From NCBI GenBank assembly GCA_017618115.1, contig JAFZUX010000004.1, positions 39,059 to 103,058 of the forward strand: a DNA stretch of 64,000 bases, read 5' to 3'. This stretch comes from Bacteroidales bacterium. Its GTDB lineage: Bacteria; Bacteroidota; Bacteroidia; Bacteroidales; UBA932. The translations under genes were made by a program, and so were the position numbers. Below the pieces are notes generated by a model. It saw only the letters and a program-made list of their open reading frames with translations, had not been told where the DNA came from and searched no databases. This document shows positions 27,509 to 36,848 of the stretch, in pieces (positions within the stretch are counted from its first letter, which is position 1; each line of letters starts with the position of its first letter).

Positions 27509-29544
27509 AAAATGAAATTCAATTTTATCTTAAAGTTTGTTCCCGGCATAGGATAACATTGAACAACCTCATACTGCTGGTTGAAAATGTTGTTAACCTC
27601 CAATGTAACCCTAAGCACTTTACTCTCTACACCTTTTGTACCAAAGTAGAAACTCTTGCTTACTCCTATATCTGAGGTATACCACGGAAGTTGGTAGTTT
27701 TCAGGGATATTGGCTACGGAATCATACCTCTCTCCGGTGTAGATGAAACTGTAGTTGAAGTTCCAACCTCTGTAATCTACAGATACAACGGCCGTTCCGC
27801 TGTGACGCGGTATGTATGGTATCTGCCCTTTGTACCATTGGCTTGTCTTATCCGTCACATCTTCAGCCCTTTGGAAGGTGTAAGAGGCTCTTAAAGTCCA
27901 ATCCACCTCTCCCGTTTTAACCATGGTCTGAAGCAGTGCATCCAATCCCTTTATCTTTACCTTTCCAAAGTTGAGCATTGTCCAACGGAACTGGTTGGAG
28001 GTTGGAAGTGCTACAATTTTATCCTCAATAGTGTTGTAGTAGCCGTCCAGTTGAGCCTCCAGGCCACTCAGCCATCCCTCCTTAAAGGATTTACGATAAA
28101 TGACTCCTATATCATACTGAGTTGCCTTCTCCGGTTTTAGACTCTTGTTTCCTATTGTGGTGTAGTACAAATCGTTGAAGGTAGGCATACGGAAAACCTT
28201 CTTGTAGAAACCCCTAAACTCCAGATCTACACCCTTTAACGGCCTGTAGGAGAGCACTGCGGAAGGGGTAAATTTACTTCTGTTGGAAGATTCCAAGTTA
28301 GTTTTGTCCTTTATGAAAGTGTGAAGCAGACTCGCCTGAAGTTTTAACCTGTTTAAAGATAAAGAGGTGGAGGCGGCGGAGTAGAGAGAGTATCTGTTTG
28401 GATAGACAAAATCTGCAAGGTCCGCATTGAGTTTGTTCCACTGGAAATCGTTTGAAAGTGAGGCGCTCCACCACTTGGTAAAATTGAAGAGATTGGCCAG
28501 AGAAAAGTACCCCTCCTGCTGACGGTAGTGGTTGTTAACGTACATTGTGGAGACATCTTCACGCGGGTCCGAGAGGTAATGGAGGTAATCGTAGGCATAC
28601 TTTCCGTTCAGCATAAGAGAGTAGAAATCAGAGATTTGCTCTCTCCAGGAGGCCTGTAGGAAGAAGTTGTCATCCCACTGGCGGTCCTGATGGCGGAACT
28701 TGCCCGGCTCCTCCCTTACGGAGGCTCCCGGATAACCCCTCTCAGAGTCATAGAAGTAGCCCTTTACCCTCCATTCGCCGTCATTTGTAACGCCAAAGAG
28801 AGCCACCTCCGCCCTCTCCATCCTAACGTCTCCGTTATGACGCCTTTGGGTGGTGTCATATCCTCCCTTGGTTTGGTAGGTAAATTTGAAGCGGCCGTTG
28901 GTGTACATATACTCCGTGCTGGCGGAAAGAGAGACCCTGTCGCTGAGTTTTTGCTCCCAAAGCAGAGATGGGTTAATTGTTCCAAAGGAGCCGCCCTTAA
29001 CTCCAAAGTTAAAATTGCTCCGTTTGCCGGGGGCAAAAAGCGGAACCTTTGTCTGCATATAGACGGCGTTAGCACTGGCAAAATCCTTGGCAGGCTGGAA
29101 GATAGCACTCTTCTGTCCGTTGTAGAGGGAGATTGCCTCCATATTGTCCAAAGAGAATCGGCCCAAATCCACCACTCCGTTCTGGGCGTTACCCAGTTCT
29201 ATACCGTCATAGAAGACTCCTACGTGCTGGCTTCCCAGACTTCTGATATTCACCGTCTTAAGGCCGCCTATTCCGCCGTAGTCCTTAATCTGCACTCCCG
29301 CAAAATACCTTACGGCATCCGCTACGGAGTAAGCGCTAAGTTTTTGAAGCTGCGCTCCGCTTAAAACCTGTACGGGCATAACCTCCTTTACCATCCTCTC
29401 CGCCACAACTTTCACTGTAGAGAGGGTATTATAACGGCTGGTATCCAGGGTATAAAGAGAGTCCCGGCTCTGCGCAGAAACCATCGCGGAGCTGAAAAGT
29501 GAACAAAAACACCCTAAAACTATGAATCTCTTAAATAACTTCAT
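27505..29544 (-). CDS. TonB-dependent receptor, BtuB-like
   Basis: 679 residues, signal peptide ending near VSAQ. The plug includes LSGAQLQKLSAYSVADAVRY, GGLKTVNIRSLGSQHVGVFY and GIELGNAQNGVVDLGRFSLD, which is the Bacteroidota BtuB form. The barrel ends in FKIKLNFIL. It is the first gene of the receptor operon (this gene, propeller lipoprotein, PKD lipoprotein, second receptor). By family it should import corrinoids, but related receptors import other metal chelates, so the substrate is not settled. Confidence 0.82.
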   Translation of the reverse strand: MKLFKRFIVLGCFCSLFSSAMVSAQSRDSLYTLDTSRYNTLSTVKVVAERMVKEVMPVQVLSGAQLQKLSAYSVADAVRYFAGVQIKDYGGIGGLKTVNIRSLGSQHVGVFYDGIELGNAQNGVVDLGRFSLDNMEAISLYNGQKSAIFQPAKDFASANAVYMQTKVPLFAPGKRSNFNFGVKGGSFGTINPSLLWEQKLSDRVSLSASTEYMYTNGRFKFTYQTKGGYDTTQRRHNGDVRMERAEVALFGVTNDGEWRVKGYFYDSERGYPGASVREEPGKFRHQDRQWDDNFFLQASWREQISDFYSLMLNGKYAYDYLHYLSDPREDVSTMYVNNHYRQQEGYFSLANLFNFTKWWSASLSNDFQWNKLNADLADFVYPNRYSLYSAASTSLSLNRLKLQASLLHTFIKDKTNLESSNRSKFTPSAVLSYRPLKGVDLEFRGFYKKVFRMPTFNDLYYTTIGNKSLKPEKATQYDIGVIYRKSFKEGWLSGLEAQLDGYYNTIEDKIVALPTSNQFRWTMLNFGKVKIKGLDALLQTMVKTGEVDWTLRASYTFQRAEDVTDKTSQWYKGQIPYIPRHSGTAVVSVDYRGWNFNYSFIYTGERYDSVANIPENYQLPWYTSDIGVSKSFYFGTKGVESKVLRVTLEVNNIFNQQYEVVQCYPMPGTNFKIKLNFIL

Positions 29545-29571
29545 TTACCCATTACCCGTAGAGGGGGGGAG

Positions 29572-29617
29572 CAAATTTAGAAAATTTAGCATAATTGTTG
29601 CTAACTGATTAACTTTG
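29572..29617. promoter_or_regulatory. Divergent -7 elements between btuB-like and macroglobulin genes
   Basis: TAAATTTG on the minus strand (29579-29572) and TAACTTTG on the plus strand (29610-29617) both fit the TAnnTTTG element, 20-30 bases from their start codons. Clear TTTG -33 boxes are not visible (TTTA at 29585-29588 is the nearest for the plus-strand one). The 94-base intergenic space is too short for a cobalamin riboswitch. Confidence 0.4.
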
Positions 29618-29638
29618 TAAAGACTCAAACAATTTGGT

Positions 29639-32600
29639 ATGAAAAGACTTTTTACTCTCTTTGCTTTTATCACATTAGCTATTTTACTGAACTGCAATGC
29701 TTTTGCTCAGTCATACAACAGCCTTTGGCATGAAATAAAGAAGGCCCAGGAAAAGGATTTGCCCAAAACGGTTATTCAACTCTGTGATCAGATTATCTTC
29801 TTTGCCAAACAGGAGAACAACTCCGGCCAGCTGCTAAAAGCGTATGTTACTAAAAGTGAATACAGAAGAGCCGTTTCTTCTGACTCACTCTACAGAGACA
29901 TTCAGGAGCTTGAAAATATGGCGGAAGAGAGCACCGTTCCGGCAGAGAAAATGGTGATTCACTCACTTCTAGGCAGCATCTATGCAAATTATGCCAGAAA
30001 CAACTACTGGGCGCTGAGCAAAAGAACCGTGCTGGAGGGAAATGATAGCAAAGATATTAAAGAGTGGGACAAAGAGAATTTCAAAAAGGTGATATTTAGC
30101 CATATAGATGAGTCTTTAAAGGATTTCTTCCTGCTTCACAATACCTCTTCAAAAGAATTCATACCGTTTACTATTACAAATGATAACAGCCGCTATTTTA
30201 ATCACGATCTGCTCCATGTTGTTGTAAACAACGCCGTTAAGAGCTTAAAGATAATTGAGTTCATTGGGGCGGAAGAGATCAGAGCAAAGAAGATGGAGAT
30301 TATAGAGTCTGAAATAGGGTTCTATAAAGAGGCTCAGATGGAGGATGCGGTAATACTTGCAACTCTCTTTAAGATAGAAGAGCTTGAAAACAAGGAGGAG
30401 AAACTGCGTGCCCTTCTATCTGAGTCTAATCCGGCCAACGAACTATGCGGGGAGATTATTGCCCGTCTGGCTCAGACCGTCTACAGCAGAGGAGACAAGG
30501 TTGAGACTCTTGCTCTGTGCAGAAAAGGATTGGCGGAGTATCCAAAATACAAACGTGGCAAAAAGTACTTTGAAGATCAGATAGCGTATATTCTTGCTCC
30601 TTCCGTAAATATCTCCTGTCCGGGTTACGTTTATCCGGGTGTAGAGACGGAAATCTCTGTAAATCATGTTAATGTAGATGAGTATGAACTTCTTCTGTAC
30701 CGTATTAAAGATAGCAAAAAAAAGGAGTATGAGGTTGCCAAGCGCTATCAGATGAAATTGAATAAACCAAAGAACTATCAGAGAGATTACATAAAAGAGA
30801 AGATAGAGTTTCCAACCTGCGGGCAGTACCTTATTGCAATCAACTATAACAACAGAATTGATACCTGTAAGAATGTTATAACCGCAGGAAAGATGGCGGT
30901 TCTTGTAAACCGTTATAAGGAGACTCTGGAAGCCATTGTGGTAGACAGACTCTCCGGAAACCCAATAAGCGGAGCCAAGGTTACCATAAATGGCAGTAGA
31001 AACAGTACGGATACTGTGGAGGCGAGCGGATTAACAGACAAAAACGGAAAGGTCTTTCTCAAATATGATCAGAATTACTACTATGAAATTACGGCCACAA
31101 AGGGTGACGATTCCAATTACGGAGAACACTCTATGTATCTGCAGGACAGTTACCGTCCGGATTCCTGGAGCAATAACGTCTGGCTCTTTACAGACCGTTC
31201 CATCTACCGTCCGGGGCAGACCGTCCATCTGAAAGGTATTTTTTATTACAGATATCACGATGAAACTTCCGTTCAGCCGGATAGAGGCTTTGAGATTACT
31301 GTAAGAGGCAACAACAAAACCGTTTACACAGAAAAGATAAGGACCAATGAATTCGGTTCTTTTACAACCTCTTTCACTCTGCCAACCTCCGCTCTTAATG
31401 GCGAATATTATATTACAGCCCAAAGCGGTAACGTTGTAAGAGCCTCTGAAACAATAAGGGTTGAAGAGTATAAGAGACCTTCCTTTGAAGTTGAACTTCA
31501 GGAACCTACACAGACCTTCTCTTTGAATGACACCGTAGATATTAAGGGATTTGCAAAGGCCTTCTCCGGAGCGGCAACTGCGGAGGCCAAGGTACAGTAC
31601 AAGGTAATCTCTTCCGTATCAAGATTCTGGGGAGTAAGCGCTTCAGTAAACAATGTCTCTTCCGGTGAGACTGTAACGGATGAAAAGGGAGAATTCACCA
31701 TTCCAGTTATACTCAAAAAGCCGGAGAACGGACCAAGTTATTACGGAGACTATCCATACTGCTTTGTTGTAGAGGCCTCCGTTACAAGTATTTCCGGAGA
31801 GACCCAGAGTACAAGCACTGCTATCTACGCCTCAAACAAAGGGGTTGTTCTCTCGTTTTCCGGAAACAAACTCTTAGATAAGAACGGAGACCTCTCCGTA
31901 ACATTCAAGGCCTATAACCTTAAAGCGGTTCCGGTAAACAAAGAGATTTCATATAAGCTCTTTACAAAGAAGGATGGGAAAAAGATTGCAGTAGACAGCG
32001 GAAAAGTTACCTCCAACACCAAGACATTTATGGAGAGTTGGAAGAGCATTCCTTCCGGCTATTATACTCTGGAGATGAGTGCATTGGATGATAAGGGCAG
32101 AGAGTGCACCGCAAAGAGTGACTTTACATTGTTTTCAACGCTTGACAAGACTCCAATACCGGAAACCAAACTCTGGTTCTACAGAGACAAAGAGTATATC
32201 TACTACGGAACATCATATAATAATGCAACCATATACGTAGACATTTTTGCAGGAGAAAAGAAGGTCTCCTCAAAGGTTGTACCTGTTTCAAATTCAATAA
32301 ACAAGATAAAGTTTGAGTATCTTCCTTCATACGGAGACGGAGCCTTTCTCTCCGTCTGTATGGTAAGAGATGACAAATTCTACATTGAGACGGCAACCGT
32401 TGTAAAACCTCTGCCTAACAAAAACTTAAATCTTAAATGGAGCGTCTTCAGAAACAAACTCTATCCTGGCCAGAAGGAGGAGTGGAAACTCTCAATTTTA
32501 GATAAGGACGGCAAGCCGGCTGCTTCAGAACTTCTGGCCTATATGTATGACGCCTCTTTGGATCTGATTATTCCTCACAGAATTAAAGGAAGCGTAAGAT

Positions 32601-35245
32601 TTTCTAGATGGATATTTGATCCGAACTGGAGAATGATTAACCTTCAGTCATATAGACGGTTAGGCATACCGGTCAGAACCAGCCAGGGTCATTTATCCAT
32701 ACCGTTGGAGTATGACCGCTTTGACTACATGATGTCATTCGAATACAGTGGTAGAATCAGAGGTGTTGTGGGAAGTGCTGTTTATAAGACATCTGCCGTT
32801 ATGTCAAATGATGTTGTAGAGGATATGGAAGTGGATTATATGCATTTAGAAGACTCCGGTAAGAGTCCTTCTGTTGAAGAGAATCAGCCGGATATACAGC
32901 CAAAGAAAGTTCAGATAAGAACCAACTTTGATGAGACTGCATTCTTCTATCCTCAACTCAGAACGGATAAGGATGGAATGGTAACGCTCAGTTTCACTCT
33001 GCCTGAGAGTCTTACAAGGTGGAAGTTCCAAGCGTTGGCTCATACAAAGAGTATGGATGTTGGAATTCTGGAGGATGAGATTGTGGCACAGAAAGACTTT
33101 ATGGTGGCTCCTTATATGCCTCGTTTCTTAAGGGTTGGAGACCATACAGTGATTGCCTCTACAATCACTAACCTTACGGATAAGGAGGTTGAGGCAAACG
33201 TTAAGTTTGAACTCTTTGACCCTGCAACGGAGAAGGTATATCAGACTCAGAGCAAGAGCATTAAAGTTGCCGGAGAGAGAAGCGGAAAGGTTTCATTCGG
33301 TTTTGACGTAAGCAGTGAATGGGATGTTGTAGGAGTAAGAGTTGTGGCAGACGGAGGTAAGTTCTCAGACGGCGAGCAGCATCTTTTGGCAGTTCTTTCA
33401 GACAGAACTCCTCTCATTGAGAGCGTACCAATGCCAATAAGAGGCAATCAGACACGCACGTTCTCTCTGGAAAAACTCTTCAACCATCACTCACCTACTG
33501 CAACCAAGAAGAGTATGACCGTTGAGTTTACCGGCAACCCTGCCTGGTATGCGGTTCAGGCGCTTCCGTCTTTGCAGCAGCCGGAATCAGATAATGTTAT
33601 CTGCTGGTCTAACGTACTTTACACCAATACTCTCTCATCTTTTATTGCCAACTCTACTCCTAAGATTAAGGAGGTATTTGAGAGTTGGAAGAAGAGCGGA
33701 GAGAATAAGGAAAGTATGCTTAGCAACCTCTCCAAGAATCAGGAACTCAAGAACATCCTTTTGAATGAGGCACCTTGGGTTCTGGAGGCAAGGAACGAAG
33801 AGCAGGCAAGAGAGAGAATTGCTACGCTCTTTGACTTGAACAACATTAAGGTTTCTAACGAGAAGGCTATTAAGAAGTTGCAGGAACTCCAGAAACCGGA
33901 CGGAGGATGGAGTTGGTTTAAGGGAATGGATAGTTCTCCTTGGATGACGGAGTATGTTCTTACTCAAAACATCAGAGCAATGGTTCTTACAGGAGAGAAG
34001 ATGGATGAGACCTTAAAGGCAATGCACTCAAAGGGATTGGAATTCATGCACTCAGAAATGCAGGAAGATTATGATTGGATTATAAAGCACAAGAATAAGA
34101 GCAAGGGAGTAAGTTACTTCACTCTCAGATACTTATACCTGGTTGCTTTGGAGGCTGAAGCTGAGGGTAAGAGTCCGCTTGATATTGTTCCTCAGAGATA
34201 CCGCAAGGCATACAACTACTTCCTTAAGAAGGTGAACGAGGTTCCTCGCCACCAGGATATTCAGGAGAAGGCAATTACGGCTGTAGTTCTCAACGCCAAC
34301 GGAAAGAGCAAGGATGCCGGTGATTATCTCAAATCTATTAAGGAGTACCTCACCTACTCAGATGAACTGGGTATGTTCTTTGACTTTGACGACAATCCAT
34401 ACCGCTGGTCTTCAAGTCATCTGAGTGCGCAGATTGCTGCTATGGAGGCATTTGACAAGGTGGCTAAAGATTCCGCCGCAGTTGAGGAGATGAAGATATG
34501 GCTGCTTAAGCAGAAGCAGACTCAGATGTGGAAGAGCAACACCTTCACTGCAGACGCCATCTATGCTCTCCTTGCAAGAGGTACAAATTTACTCAACAAC
34601 AAGGGTGAGGTAATTCTCTCATTTGCAGACAGAACCCTCAGCACTACGGAGAGAGATGAGAGCGGTAAGGCTCCTGTTACCGGATTGGGTTACATTAAGA
34701 GCTGCTATACGGATGACAACACCGTAAACGCCACTTCCATTAAGGTGGAGAAGAAAGATGCAGGCATTGGTTGGGGTGCGGTTTATGCTACATTCAGTGA
34801 AAAACTAGCCAACGTTCAGCAGAATGGAATTAAGGAGTTAAGTATCTCTAAAGAGCTCTATATCAAGAAGGATGACAAACTCATTCCTATCAAGGACAGA
34901 GATCAGATTAAGGTTGGAGATATAGTAACCGCCAGAATGATTATAAAGGTAGACAGAGAGATGCAGTTTATGCAGCTCAAGGAGATGAGAGGCAGTTGTC
35001 TTGAGCCGCTCAAGCAACTCTCAGGTTACAAGTGGGGCGGCGGCACCTGGTACTATGAGGAGATTAAGGATGCCTCAACCAACTTCTTCTTCTACAACCT
35101 TACAAAGGGAACTTACGTTATGGAGGTCAACTACAGAGTCTCCCGCGCAGGAGAGTACGAGATTGGTCTGGCATCACTGCAGTGCGCGTATGCACCTGAA
35201 TTCTCAGCACATACAGCCTCAGTAAGAGTAACTGTCGCGGAGTAA
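29639..35245 (+). CDS. Alpha-2-macroglobulin family protein, thioester-less
   Basis: 1868 residues with a Sec signal peptide (ILLNCNAFAQ). An N-terminal TPR-like helical region (~20-310) is followed by macroglobulin domains: the MG2 hallmark TDRSIYRPGQTVHLKG lies at about 518, and the A2M segment FTLPESLTRWKFQALAHTKS near 1120. The alpha-alpha toroid region that should carry the CxEQ thioester instead reads SDNVICW near 1317-1323, so covalent trapping of proteases is not possible. The toroid continues with LQKPDGGWSWF. Such large proteins act at the envelope as protease inhibitors or in surface assembly; its role here is unknown. Its stop abuts that of the convergent dipeptidase gene. Confidence 0.88.
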   Translation: MKRLFTLFAFITLAILLNCNAFAQSYNSLWHEIKKAQEKDLPKTVIQLCDQIIFFAKQENNSGQLLKAYVTKSEYRRAVSSDSLYRDIQELENMAEESTVPAEKMVIHSLLGSIYANYARNNYWALSKRTVLEGNDSKDIKEWDKENFKKVIFSHIDESLKDFFLLHNTSSKEFIPFTITNDNSRYFNHDLLHVVVNNAVKSLKIIEFIGAEEIRAKKMEIIESEIGFYKEAQMEDAVILATLFKIEELENKEEKLRALLSESNPANELCGEIIARLAQTVYSRGDKVETLALCRKGLAEYPKYKRGKKYFEDQIAYILAPSVNISCPGYVYPGVETEISVNHVNVDEYELLLYRIKDSKKKEYEVAKRYQMKLNKPKNYQRDYIKEKIEFPTCGQYLIAINYNNRIDTCKNVITAGKMAVLVNRYKETLEAIVVDRLSGNPISGAKVTINGSRNSTDTVEASGLTDKNGKVFLKYDQNYYYEITATKGDDSNYGEHSMYLQDSYRPDSWSNNVWLFTDRSIYRPGQTVHLKGIFYYRYHDETSVQPDRGFEITVRGNNKTVYTEKIRTNEFGSFTTSFTLPTSALNGEYYITAQSGNVVRASETIRVEEYKRPSFEVELQEPTQTFSLNDTVDIKGFAKAFSGAATAEAKVQYKVISSVSRFWGVSASVNNVSSGETVTDEKGEFTIPVILKKPENGPSYYGDYPYCFVVEASVTSISGETQSTSTAIYASNKGVVLSFSGNKLLDKNGDLSVTFKAYNLKAVPVNKEISYKLFTKKDGKKIAVDSGKVTSNTKTFMESWKSIPSGYYTLEMSALDDKGRECTAKSDFTLFSTLDKTPIPETKLWFYRDKEYIYYGTSYNNATIYVDIFAGEKKVSSKVVPVSNSINKIKFEYLPSYGDGAFLSVCMVRDDKFYIETATVVKPLPNKNLNLKWSVFRNKLYPGQKEEWKLSILDKDGKPAASELLAYMYDASLDLIIPHRIKGSVRFSRWIFDPNWRMINLQSYRRLGIPVRTSQGHLSIPLEYDRFDYMMSFEYSGRIRGVVGSAVYKTSAVMSNDVVEDMEVDYMHLEDSGKSPSVEENQPDIQPKKVQIRTNFDETAFFYPQLRTDKDGMVTLSFTLPESLTRWKFQALAHTKSMDVGILEDEIVAQKDFMVAPYMPRFLRVGDHTVIASTITNLTDKEVEANVKFELFDPATEKVYQTQSKSIKVAGERSGKVSFGFDVSSEWDVVGVRVVADGGKFSDGEQHLLAVLSDRTPLIESVPMPIRGNQTRTFSLEKLFNHHSPTATKKSMTVEFTGNPAWYAVQALPSLQQPESDNVICWSNVLYTNTLSSFIANSTPKIKEVFESWKKSGENKESMLSNLSKNQELKNILLNEAPWVLEARNEEQARERIATLFDLNNIKVSNEKAIKKLQELQKPDGGWSWFKGMDSSPWMTEYVLTQNIRAMVLTGEKMDETLKAMHSKGLEFMHSEMQEDYDWIIKHKNKSKGVSYFTLRYLYLVALEAEAEGKSPLDIVPQRYRKAYNYFLKKVNEVPRHQDIQEKAITAVVLNANGKSKDAGDYLKSIKEYLTYSDELGMFFDFDDNPYRWSSSHLSAQIAAMEAFDKVAKDSAAVEEMKIWLLKQKQTQMWKSNTFTADAIYALLARGTNLLNNKGEVILSFADRTLSTTERDESGKAPVTGLGYIKSCYTDDNTVNATSIKVEKKDAGIGWGAVYATFSEKLANVQQNGIKELSISKELYIKKDDKLIPIKDRDQIKVGDIVTARMIIKVDREMQFMQLKEMRGSCLEPLKQLSGYKWGGGTWYYEEIKDASTNFFFYNLTKGTYVMEVNYRVSRAGEYEIGLASLQCAYAPEFSAHTASVRVTVAE

Positions 35246-35938
35246 TTATTCAAAGGTTACAGGGAAGGTAAAGTAAGTGGTTGGATACGGCTCGTTCCTT
35301 AAAGTGAAGTGCCACCACTCTGAGTAAAGCGGCTTAAAACCAAACTTTAGCATAGCCTCCCTGAGTTTCATACGGTTGGCTATCTGCTCTTTGGTAAGAT
35401 TGCCGACATAATCGGGATGGGCGGAAGGGTCCAGCATATCAAAGGTTCCTCCCATATCAACCTCCTTACCGGTCTTCATATCAAAGAGGGTGAGATCCAC
35501 GGTACTTCCGCGGCTGTGACCGGACTTGGTTGCTATGTAATCCTCCTTAAAGAGACGGTCTTTCTCCAGGTTCGGATAAAAATAACGCTTCATTGAGGTG
35601 TCTGCATCTTTAGCCCATCTACAAAAGTGAGATACAGCACATTGCGGACGGTATGCGTCATAGATTTTTAGACGGTAGCCCTTTGTCATTACGTAGTCAC
35701 TCACCTTCTTGAGTGCTGCAGCGGCCTCTCTTGTAATAAGCGCCACAGGTTCCTTGTAACCGTCTATGCGGGTGCCCACAAAGTTGTATGTTGAGTAGTA
35801 TCTGATTTCCAGAATTACATCCGGAACCGCCTCAGAAAGAACAACAAAGCCGGAGCGGTCTGCTGCGTTTTTAGATTTCTGTGAGTATGCTCCAATAGCA
35901 AGAAGCAACAAAAGAGAAAGTGCTAAAACCCTTTTCAT
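35246..35938 (-). CDS. ddpX: D-alanyl-D-alanine dipeptidase (VanX/DdpX, peptidase M15D)
   Basis: 230 residues with a signal peptide (LLLLLAIGAYSQ). The zinc ligands and base are H141 and D148 in SGHSRGSTVDLTLF, and E207 and H210 in SEWWHF; R97 in DAYRPQ matches the substrate-binding arginine. It cleaves D-Ala-D-Ala released from peptidoglycan, in the periplasm. VanX homologues can confer glycopeptide resistance, but no VanA/VanH-type ligase or dehydrogenase is nearby, so a recycling role is more likely. First-in-line partners are the two small exported genes just upstream on the same strand. Confidence 0.88.
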   Translation of the reverse strand: MKRVLALSLLLLLAIGAYSQKSKNAADRSGFVVLSEAVPDVILEIRYYSTYNFVGTRIDGYKEPVALITREAAAALKKVSDYVMTKGYRLKIYDAYRPQCAVSHFCRWAKDADTSMKRYFYPNLEKDRLFKEDYIATKSGHSRGSTVDLTLFDMKTGKEVDMGGTFDMLDPSAHPDYVGNLTKEQIANRMKLREAMLKFGFKPLYSEWWHFTLRNEPYPTTYFTFPVTFE

Positions 35939-35959
35939 AAAAACTGATTATTGATTTAA

Positions 35960-36430
35960 TTATTTGGAAACCAGACGTACGGAACGCCCAAAGTTGCGTA
36001 CGAATCCGAAAACTGCGTGATTCTTTGCGTTGAAATAGAGGCCCCAGCCGCCGTCACTGTCGTCCGGAGTGGAAGACCAGTAGTAGCCCAACGCCCCAAC
36101 TCTCATAAGGGAATCATTATGAGAATAGCCTTGTGCCAAGAGTTCTATGGAGTTTCCGTTTTTACCCTTAACACGGTAACCCTTGCCCGTCCAGGTCCAG
36201 GTACAACGCACAATAAGTTCCTCCCACTGTTCCTTTGTAGGAAGACTTTTTCCAAAGCGCGCCATTGCCTGATCGTAAGTAAAATAACCCGTTTCATTCT
36301 TAGCTTTCCAGAGTGTTCCGGACGGCAGTCCCAGGTTCACAAACCCGTTAGCAGCAGCCATTTCCGAAGACGGAGCCTTCATAGATAGGGCTAGAAAACA
36401 AAATAGACTGAGTAGCAGAAGCTTTTTCAT
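35960..36430 (-). CDS. Exported Fib_succ_major-type protein
   Basis: 156 residues from the ATG at 36430 (MKKLLLLSLFCFLALSMKA signal peptide); a longer in-frame start at 36475 would run into the upstream gene. The body begins FVNLGLPSGTLWKAKNETGY and contains SLPTKEQWEELIVRC, YYWSSTPDDSDGGWGLYF and the end NFGRSVRLV. These are the features of the Fib_succ_major / FGE-like domain abundant in Bacteroidota. Function is unknown. It is four bases downstream of the preceding gene. Confidence 0.75.
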   Translation of the reverse strand: MKKLLLLSLFCFLALSMKAPSSEMAAANGFVNLGLPSGTLWKAKNETGYFTYDQAMARFGKSLPTKEQWEELIVRCTWTWTGKGYRVKGKNGNSIELLAQGYSHNDSLMRVGALGYYWSSTPDDSDGGWGLYFNAKNHAVFGFVRNFGRSVRLVSK

Positions 36431-36434
36431 ATAA

Positions 36435-36821
36435 CTAGTTTTTTTGTTTTTCGGTTTGTGGTTTCCCCATCTCAAAGAGCCTTGCGTGAAGATGTTCCGG
36501 ATCCAACAGATAGACGTGTCCCAGAATTCCGAATGAGATTCTCTTTCTTCCCTTAACCGTCTCCAGATAGCCTATACTGCAGACCCCGTATCCTAAAACC
36601 TTGAGGTTAGGGTTAATAACCCTCTCCATAAACTCCTCGCCTATCTTCAGGTTCTTCTGATTTTGGGGATCATTTGCGTCAATTCCAAGATCTTTGATGA
36701 TACCGCTCTGGTACTTGTTTATGACAGCATCCTTGTGAGCCCTCCTTCCCGGACAGGTAACTGCCAGTACCACAATAATTACCGCCAGAACGGCCAGCAA
36801 TATTTTATACAACCTTTTCAT
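36435..36821 (-). CDS. Membrane-anchored protein, DUF4359-like
   Basis: 128 residues: an N-terminal hydrophobic anchor (ILLAVLAVIIVVLAVTCPG) and a soluble part with GYGVCSIGYLETVKGRKRIS and SFGILGHVYLL. The short layout TCPGRRAHKDAVI after the anchor resembles DUF4359, but I am not certain. Function unknown. It is in a leftward run with the Fib_succ_major protein and the dipeptidase. Confidence 0.6.
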   Translation of the reverse strand: MKRLYKILLAVLAVIIVVLAVTCPGRRAHKDAVINKYQSGIIKDLGIDANDPQNQKNLKIGEEFMERVINPNLKVLGYGVCSIGYLETVKGRKRISFGILGHVYLLDPEHLHARLFEMGKPQTEKQKN

Positions 36822-36848
36822 ATCCCGCCAACGCTATTCTACACAAAT

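Noticed and set aside
29545-29638. Cobalamin riboswitch upstream of the BtuB-like gene
   Set aside because: The space is only 94 bases and shows no B12-box or matching hairpins.
35246-35938. Vancomycin-resistance cluster (VanX)
   Set aside because: Only the dipeptidase is present; no VanA/B ligase, VanH or VanRS genes nearby, so it is a housekeeping DdpX-type enzyme.
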